A DNA stretch of 64,000 bases from Streptomyces scabichelini (GTDB lineage: Bacteria; Actinomycetota; Actinomycetes; Streptomycetales; Streptomycetaceae): NCBI RefSeq assembly GCF_011045015.1, contig NZ_JAAKZY010000028.1:1-64000 (forward strand). The letters are read 5' to 3'. Below, piece by piece: positions 60,047 to 64,000 of this stretch. The stretch's first letter is position 1; every line of letters begins with the position of its first letter. The position numbers and the translations under genes are program-made. The notes below the pieces were generated by a model. The model did no database searches. It worked only from the letters and a program-made list of their open reading frames with translations, and was not told the origin of the DNA.

Positions 60047-60955
60047 ATGGTGCTCGACGTACGGCGCATCCTGCTCTTCACGGAGGTTGCCCGCCGCGGC
60101 TCCGTCACTGCGACCGCACGCGCCCTGAACTACACTCCGTCAGCGGTATCGCAGCAGGTCAGCCGCCTGGAGTCAGAGGCTGGACAACCGCTGCTCGAGC
60201 GCCATGCGCGGGGCGTCACCCTCACCGACGCGGGGCGCGCGCTGGCCGGGCGCGGAGAGCGGATCGAGCGCGAGCTGAAAGCCGCGGACAACGAACTCGC
60301 CGACTTCGCGGGACTGCGCACGGGCACGCTGCGTGTCGGCACGTTCCCCACCGTCGGAGCTTCCCTGCTGCCCCGAGCGGTGATCGCCTTCCGTGAGGCA
60401 CATCCCGGCGTACGGCTGACGGTGCGCAGTGCCCGTATCGCCGGCCTCTGGTCGATGCTGGAGAACCGGGAAATCGAAATGTCCCTGATGTGGGACTACG
60501 ACTGGTGCCGCATCGAGCGGGAGGACTCGGTCGTCGCCCCGCTCGCCGACGACCCCCCGGCGCTCCTCGTCGGCGACAGCCACCCCCTCGCGGGCCGATC
60601 CTCGGCCACCCTCGCCGACCTCGCGGACGACCCGTGGATCACCCGCGCCGATAACCACCCGGTGGCCGAGGCACTCGAACGCAGTTGCCGTACCGTCGGC
60701 TTCGAGCCGCAGATCGCCTACGAGGCCCACGACTACCAGGAGGCCCAGGCCATGGTCGCGGCCGGCATCGGGGTCGCGCTGGCCCCTGCCCTGGCTCTGG
60801 AGGGCATCCGCCCCGGCGTCAGCGTCCTGCCCCTGCAGCCGCCCGCCCCGGTCCGCCGCATCCTGCTCGTCCGCATGGCCGACCACGCCCTCACGCCCGC
60901 CGCCCAGACCTTCGCGGGCCTGCTGCGCGAGAGTGCCGCGGTGCGGACTTCCTGA
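60047..60955 (+). CDS. LysR-family transcriptional regulator
   Basis: 302 residues from the ATG at 60047 (a GTG at 60050 has better spacing from GGAGG). N-terminal winged helix: LDVRRILLFTEVARRGSVTA, TARALNYTPSAVSQQVSRLE. Effector domain from ~90 (LRVGTFPTVGASLLPRAVIA; AMVAAGIGVALAPALALEG). Divergent from prpF-dctA, with a dyad between, so it very likely regulates uptake and isomerisation of the acid. Confidence 0.93.
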   Translation: MVLDVRRILLFTEVARRGSVTATARALNYTPSAVSQQVSRLESEAGQPLLERHARGVTLTDAGRALAGRGERIERELKAADNELADFAGLRTGTLRVGTFPTVGASLLPRAVIAFREAHPGVRLTVRSARIAGLWSMLENREIEMSLMWDYDWCRIEREDSVVAPLADDPPALLVGDSHPLAGRSSATLADLADDPWITRADNHPVAEALERSCRTVGFEPQIAYEAHDYQEAQAMVAAGIGVALAPALALEGIRPGVSVLPLQPPAPVRRILLVRMADHALTPAAQTFAGLLRESAAVRTS

Positions 60956-61075
60956 GCGTCCCGTACACGCGCCGGGGCCCCGGACTACGGAGACTGGTGA
61001 TGATCAGTGGGCGTGATCACTTCCGTTGTGGTGGCCCAGTTCGGTGAGGGGGCGTCATCCTGAAAATGAGCAAGG

Positions 61076-61315
61076 ATGCGGGAGCAGTACGAGGAGATCA
61101 CGAGGCTGGCGTCCCTGCCCAACGTAAGCGTTCAGGTCCTCCCCCAGACGCTGCGCGGATATCTCTCCGTGCACCCCTACTCGGACAGCACCTTCCGGCA
61201 CGGCTTCGAGGTACGCGAGCTGACTGACCTGCACGAGGCCTGCCTGCGCCTAGACCCGCACACCCTGCAGCCCGCCGCGGAGCGGGCTCTGCAAGTGCTG
61301 TTCAGACTCAGCTGA
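61076..61315 (+). pseudogene. DUF5753-type regulator C-terminal scrap
   Basis: The frame begins MREQYEEITRLASLPNVSVQ, VLPQTLRG, which is the conserved core of the DUF5753 domain in Streptomyces XRE regulators. It then switches to unrelated residues (ELTDLHEACLRLDPHTLQPA). The helix-turn-helix is missing. Between 61316 and 61556 an acidic frame (DEDDEDDDQEYTL region) has no known match. Confidence 0.45.
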
Positions 61316-61556
61316 CCCGGTCCTGTTCGGCTCCCTGACCGGCGCCTACACGCCCGGCGACGAGGACGACGAGGACGACGACCAGGAGTACACCCTCACG
61401 AGGCAGACCGTCGGCTCCGAAGCCGTCATCACCCTGTCCCCGCACGTTGACTGAGACCACCTGCGCCGTGGTGGCCGAGACCCCAGCACTCCCGGCTGCC
61501 ACGGCCGTGCAGAATCCCGTCCTGGCCTGCTGGGCACCGGTGGCCATCGCGGCACC

Positions 61557-61948
61557 GTGTGGCGAGATTCGAACGGCAGTACCTTTGGGGTGGCGCAGAA
61601 AGAGAAGACGTACGACTTCCCCAAGATGCTCATCGAGGTCCAGGACGAGCTCGACGAGGTACGAAGAGAACTGCAGACGCTGTTGAAGCAGCAGCCCTGG
61701 TCCGTCGAACCGATGCCCGCCTGGTCGACCCACGAGAACGCGTGGCGCCCGGCATCACGCCCCGAGTCCCCAGGCTGGGACCCCGCAGACCAGGAGCCAT
61801 CGCCCGGCTGCGGGCGAGGCAGACCGAACTTGTGACTGTGATCGTCTGCCATCCATTCTGGTCCGAGATTGAGCTGGCCGAGCGCATGGCGGCCCGCAGT
61901 CAGCTCAAGCACCACCGCGAGCGGGTGCCGAAGGAGGTCGCGTCCTAG
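61557..61948 (+). pseudogene. Conserved hypothetical protein, frameshifted
   Basis: One frame reads KEKTYDFPKMLIEVQDELDE, QQPWSVEPMPAW, ESPGWDPADQE; after a shift near 61800 another continues AIARLRARQTELVTVIVCHP, FWSEIELAERMAARSQLKHH. Together they match, from memory, a conserved Streptomyces family of ~125-residue helical proteins often near regulators. A single frameshift splits it. Confidence 0.5.
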
Positions 61949-62314
61949 GCTCTCCGCCCTCCTCCGCCAGGGCTTGCACCGATAGACCCCGGCATGCCAG
62001 CGCCGCCGATTCCAGAGGAATCGCAGGTCAGTCGGAGTTGCATGGCTAAGACGAGGCGTGCATGGGCGAGACTTTCAGCGCGTACGGCTACGCGAGCCCG
62101 TCCGCCCCTCCCTCCGGCCACACCCGCAGGTGGGACGGGTGCCCCGCGTCCACGGCAAGCTGGTAGGGAGACCGAGTCGGCTGACCGTACGTCAACGGTG
62201 GTGGGCGAGGAGTCGTACGACTGGGTCCGTTGGAGGCGCCAGGCACCCCGGGTCTCTGAATGGCCTCCCGGCGGGGAACGCTTGGGGACACAGGCCGGTG
62301 GATGCGGAGAGGGG

Positions 62315-62560
62315 GTGTCCGTGGTCAGCAGTACTGACTCGGCGCTCAGGCGGGCCCGCGCAGCGCGGAACATGACGCTGGAGGAGGCGGCCGACGCCCT
62401 GAACACGATCACCGGTGGGGCGGCGGACGCGAGCTTGGTGAGCGCGTGGGAGTCGGGTCGGCGCCGTACGGGCAAGCGGAACCGGGCGGGGCTGTGTGAG
62501 CTGTACCGCGAACGCCCGGAGGTGCTGTTCGCCCACCAGCCAGTGTGCTGGAGACCTCCG
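62315..62560 (+). CDS. XRE-family regulator, N-terminal part before a frameshift
   Basis: From a GTG at 62315 (GGAGAG upstream): SALRRARAARNMTLEEAADA, LNTITGGAADASLVSAWESG, a Cro/C1-type helix-turn-helix, then RNRAGLCELYRERPEVLFAH. After this the frame turns into unrelated, overlapping sequence up to 62803, while the family continuation is found in another frame from ~62545. A one-base shift near 62540 would join them into a ~250-residue regulator, the normal length. Confidence 0.65.
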
Positions 62561-63075
62561 GCACCGCGGTGGTCGTCAAGGTGCTCACCCGCTGGACGGA
62601 CCTTGTCGAGGCGATGGTCGACGTGGCAGCCGGGGCGCGTGAGCAGCTGGTCGTCACCGGGTCCCGGAGCAGGGAGAAGGCGTATCTGGCGGCGATCGAG
62701 ACGGCTGTGGCCCAGCACCCCGACCTGGTCCATTACCGGGTGCTGTACGGGCCTCCGCGGCACCGGGTGCTCGCCGACCACCTGGTGCGGCTGCTGGAGT
62801 TAAGTGATCCGTCCGCGCGCCGCAACGGCGTGAAGACGCTCCACATCGGGCTCGTCGAGCCGACTGAGGCGTTGGAACGCTTCTTCGTCGCCTCCGAGGT
62901 ACAGGCCGTCGTGCCGCTGCCCAGCTTCCACGGGGCCGAGGGGTTCGACTGCGGCGTTGTGCTCAGTCGTGAGGCGGCCGTCGGGCTGGTCCACCATGGC
63001 CGGGAGGCGTGCGCGTCCGCGCGTCCGGTGGAGACGATGGAAGTCGTCCGCGCGCTGCCCGTACGGCACAACTGA
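62545..63075 (+). CDS. Regulator effector part after the frameshift
   Basis: 176 residues from a GTG at 62545: VVVKVLTRWTDLVEAMVDVA, EQLVVTGSRSREKAYLAAIE, VHYRVLYGPPRHRVLADHLV, ERFFVASEVQAVVPLPSFHG. It resembles a phospholipase-D-like or sensor half found behind XRE domains in Streptomyces. It could be translated alone or be the second half of a broken gene. It contains a TTA codon (62800-62802). It ends 18 bp before the M20 gene and likely regulates it. Confidence 0.6.
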   Translation: MLETSGTAVVVKVLTRWTDLVEAMVDVAAGAREQLVVTGSRSREKAYLAAIETAVAQHPDLVHYRVLYGPPRHRVLADHLVRLLELSDPSARRNGVKTLHIGLVEPTEALERFFVASEVQAVVPLPSFHGAEGFDCGVVLSREAAVGLVHHGREACASARPVETMEVVRALPVRHN

Positions 63076-63092
63076 CCATGGTGGGGAGAGAC

Positions 63093-64000
63093 GTGAGCGA
63101 GAACCTTCAGCAGGGCACCCAGGCGCGTACGGCGTCCGTGGTCGAGCTCGCCCAGGAGCTGATCCGTCGGCCCAGCCGGGGCGGGATCGACGACTATGGG
63201 CCTGTCCTTGCGGTGTTGGAGGACTGGCTCGTGGCCCGCGACCTGCCGCACCGGCGCCTGCACGACGATGCGGGCGAACTGGTGGGGCTGCTGGTGGAGA
63301 TCCCCGGCGGTCGGCCGGGGAAGTGGTGGACCTTGGACGCGTGTGTGGACACCGCCCCGTACGGGGACGAGACCGCCTGGTCGTTCTCGCCGGACAGCGG
63401 TGACATCGTCGGCGGATGGCTGCTGGGCCGGGGTGCGGCGGACTCCAAGCTCGCCGCAGCGGTGTTCTGCCATATCGCCGCCGACCTGCTGCCCCGCGCC
63501 GCTGAGTTGCACGGAGGGCTCGCCGTGCTCCTGGACGTGGATGAGCACACGGGAGGCTTCGGCGGCGCCCGCGCCTACCTCGCCGATGAGGTCGCGGCGC
63601 GCCCGGCCGGGGTGATGATCGGCTACCCGGGGCTGGACGAGGTTGTGGTTGGCGGCCGTGGCCTGTGGCGGGCCACCATCGCCGTGCACGGCCCCTCCGG
63701 GCACTCCGGATCCAGCAAATCCGTGGTCGGCGCGATCTCTCGGGCCGCCCGCCTCGTGCGTCTCCTCGACGCGGCCGACCTGCCCGGCGTCGACGGCGGG
63801 GAGGGATTCCCGCTGCCGCCGAAGCTGTCGGTGACCTCCTTCCACGGCGGCCAGGGCTTCTCCGTCACCCCGGACCGGTGCGATCTCAACGTTGACGTCC
63901 GCATCACCCCGGCCTTCGACGCCCATGACGCCGAGACCCTCATCCGCAAGGCCGTCGCCGAGCTCGACGCGGAACTGCCCGCCCCGGCGCCCACGGAGAT
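63093..64000 (+). CDS. M20-family metallohydrolase-like protein (partial, runs off right edge)
   Basis: 302 codons are visible from a GTG at 63093 with GGGGAGAG upstream; an in-frame ATG at 63078 is possible. The M20 fold order is clear: TLDACVDTAPYGDETAW, GRGAADSKLAAAVFCHIAAD, LLDVDEHTGGFGGARAYLAD, VMIGYPGLDEVVVGGRGLWR, VHGPSGHSGSSKS. Compared with ordinary M20 enzymes (GHxDxVP, DEExG, GEP), the ligand His is Cys (ACVDT), the second Glu is His (DEHTG) and a ligand Glu is Tyr (GYPG). It may use another metal or be non-catalytic. The C-terminal ligand His lies outside the window. Confidence 0.8.
   Translation, partial: MSENLQQGTQARTASVVELAQELIRRPSRGGIDDYGPVLAVLEDWLVARDLPHRRLHDDAGELVGLLVEIPGGRPGKWWTLDACVDTAPYGDETAWSFSPDSGDIVGGWLLGRGAADSKLAAAVFCHIAADLLPRAAELHGGLAVLLDVDEHTGGFGGARAYLADEVAARPAGVMIGYPGLDEVVVGGRGLWRATIAVHGPSGHSGSSKSVVGAISRAARLVRLLDAADLPGVDGGEGFPLPPKLSVTSFHGGQGFSVTPDRCDLNVDVRITPAFDAHDAETLIRKAVAELDAELPAPAPTE

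Noticed and set aside
1..64000. tRNA, rRNA, riboswitch or CRISPR elements
   Set aside because: No cloverleaf, conserved rRNA word, known riboswitch core or repeat-spacer array was seen in reading the window.

Overview
The window looks like accessory DNA from a Streptomyces or close actinomycete. Codon third positions are strongly G/C, GTG starts are common, rare TTA (bldA-type) codons appear in several genes, and families such as MmyB-like XRE, HxlR, Cupin-type AraC and DUF5753 regulators are typical of that group. At least a dozen decayed insertion sequences (IS5, IS110, IS630, ISAs1, IS21 types) and many gene fragments suggest a rearranged, island-like or chromosome-arm region. I saw no tRNA, rRNA or CRISPR array.

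Region 1 (1-30 kb) is a mosaic of small regulator/enzyme units separated by IS debris. It holds an XRE regulator divergent from a VOC protein, AraC regulators, two FAD-dependent monooxygenases, SAM methyltransferases, an epoxide-hydrolase-type alpha/beta hydrolase, GNAT and LysE proteins, an enoyl-CoA hydratase divergent from an HxlR regulator, an acyl-CoA-dehydrogenase-like flavoprotein, an SDR and a lipoprotein. Two nearly identical AraC genes (21371-22357 and 26883-27869) with shared upstream DNA form a ~1.17 kb inverted repeat around ~4.5 kb. A third, truncated copy of the same promoter/N-terminus lies at 10190-10614. Between and beside these are halves of GNAT, SDR, monooxygenase, TetR and XRE genes, one of them split onto opposite strands.

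Region 2 (30.4-37.5 kb) is an intact branched-chain amino-acid-type ABC transporter operon (livH-livM-livG-livF-livK) followed, after a strong terminator hairpin, by a MalY/PatB-type aminotransferase. The substrate-binding protein is the most striking item in the window. Its segments run in circularly permuted order relative to E. coli LivJ: the canonical C-terminal part sits directly after the lipoprotein signal, and the canonical N-terminal part follows. The LivH-like permease also carries an N-terminal carboxypeptidase-regulatory-like domain.

Region 3 (37.9-51.2 kb) is a divergent catabolic cluster. Leftward run two class III aminotransferases, an acetoacetyl-CoA synthetase-like ligase and an amidohydrolase. 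Rightward run an MHS-family transporter, two phosphotriesterase-like hydrolases and a TetR regulator. The shared promoter has repeated 16-bp operator-like motifs. The amidohydrolase is interrupted near codon 9 by a 3.4-kb IS21-type element (38712-42119; 5-bp target duplication ATGGC) that carries istA (nonsense mutation), istB and an extra membrane-protein gene.

Region 4 (51-57 kb) has an intact IS5-type element and a translationally coupled cassette: an active-looking tyrosine recombinase, a small HTH protein with an in-frame amber codon, and a zinc-finger, catalytically degenerate integrase-like protein. A methyltransferase follows. Region 5 (57-60.9 kb) is a dicarboxylate/tricarboxylate-type unit: dctA and prpF, divergent from a LysR regulator, with a flavoprotein relic. 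Region 6 (61-64 kb) has regulator and conserved-hypothetical remnants, a frameshifted XRE regulator, and an M20-family protein with altered metal ligands that runs off the right edge.
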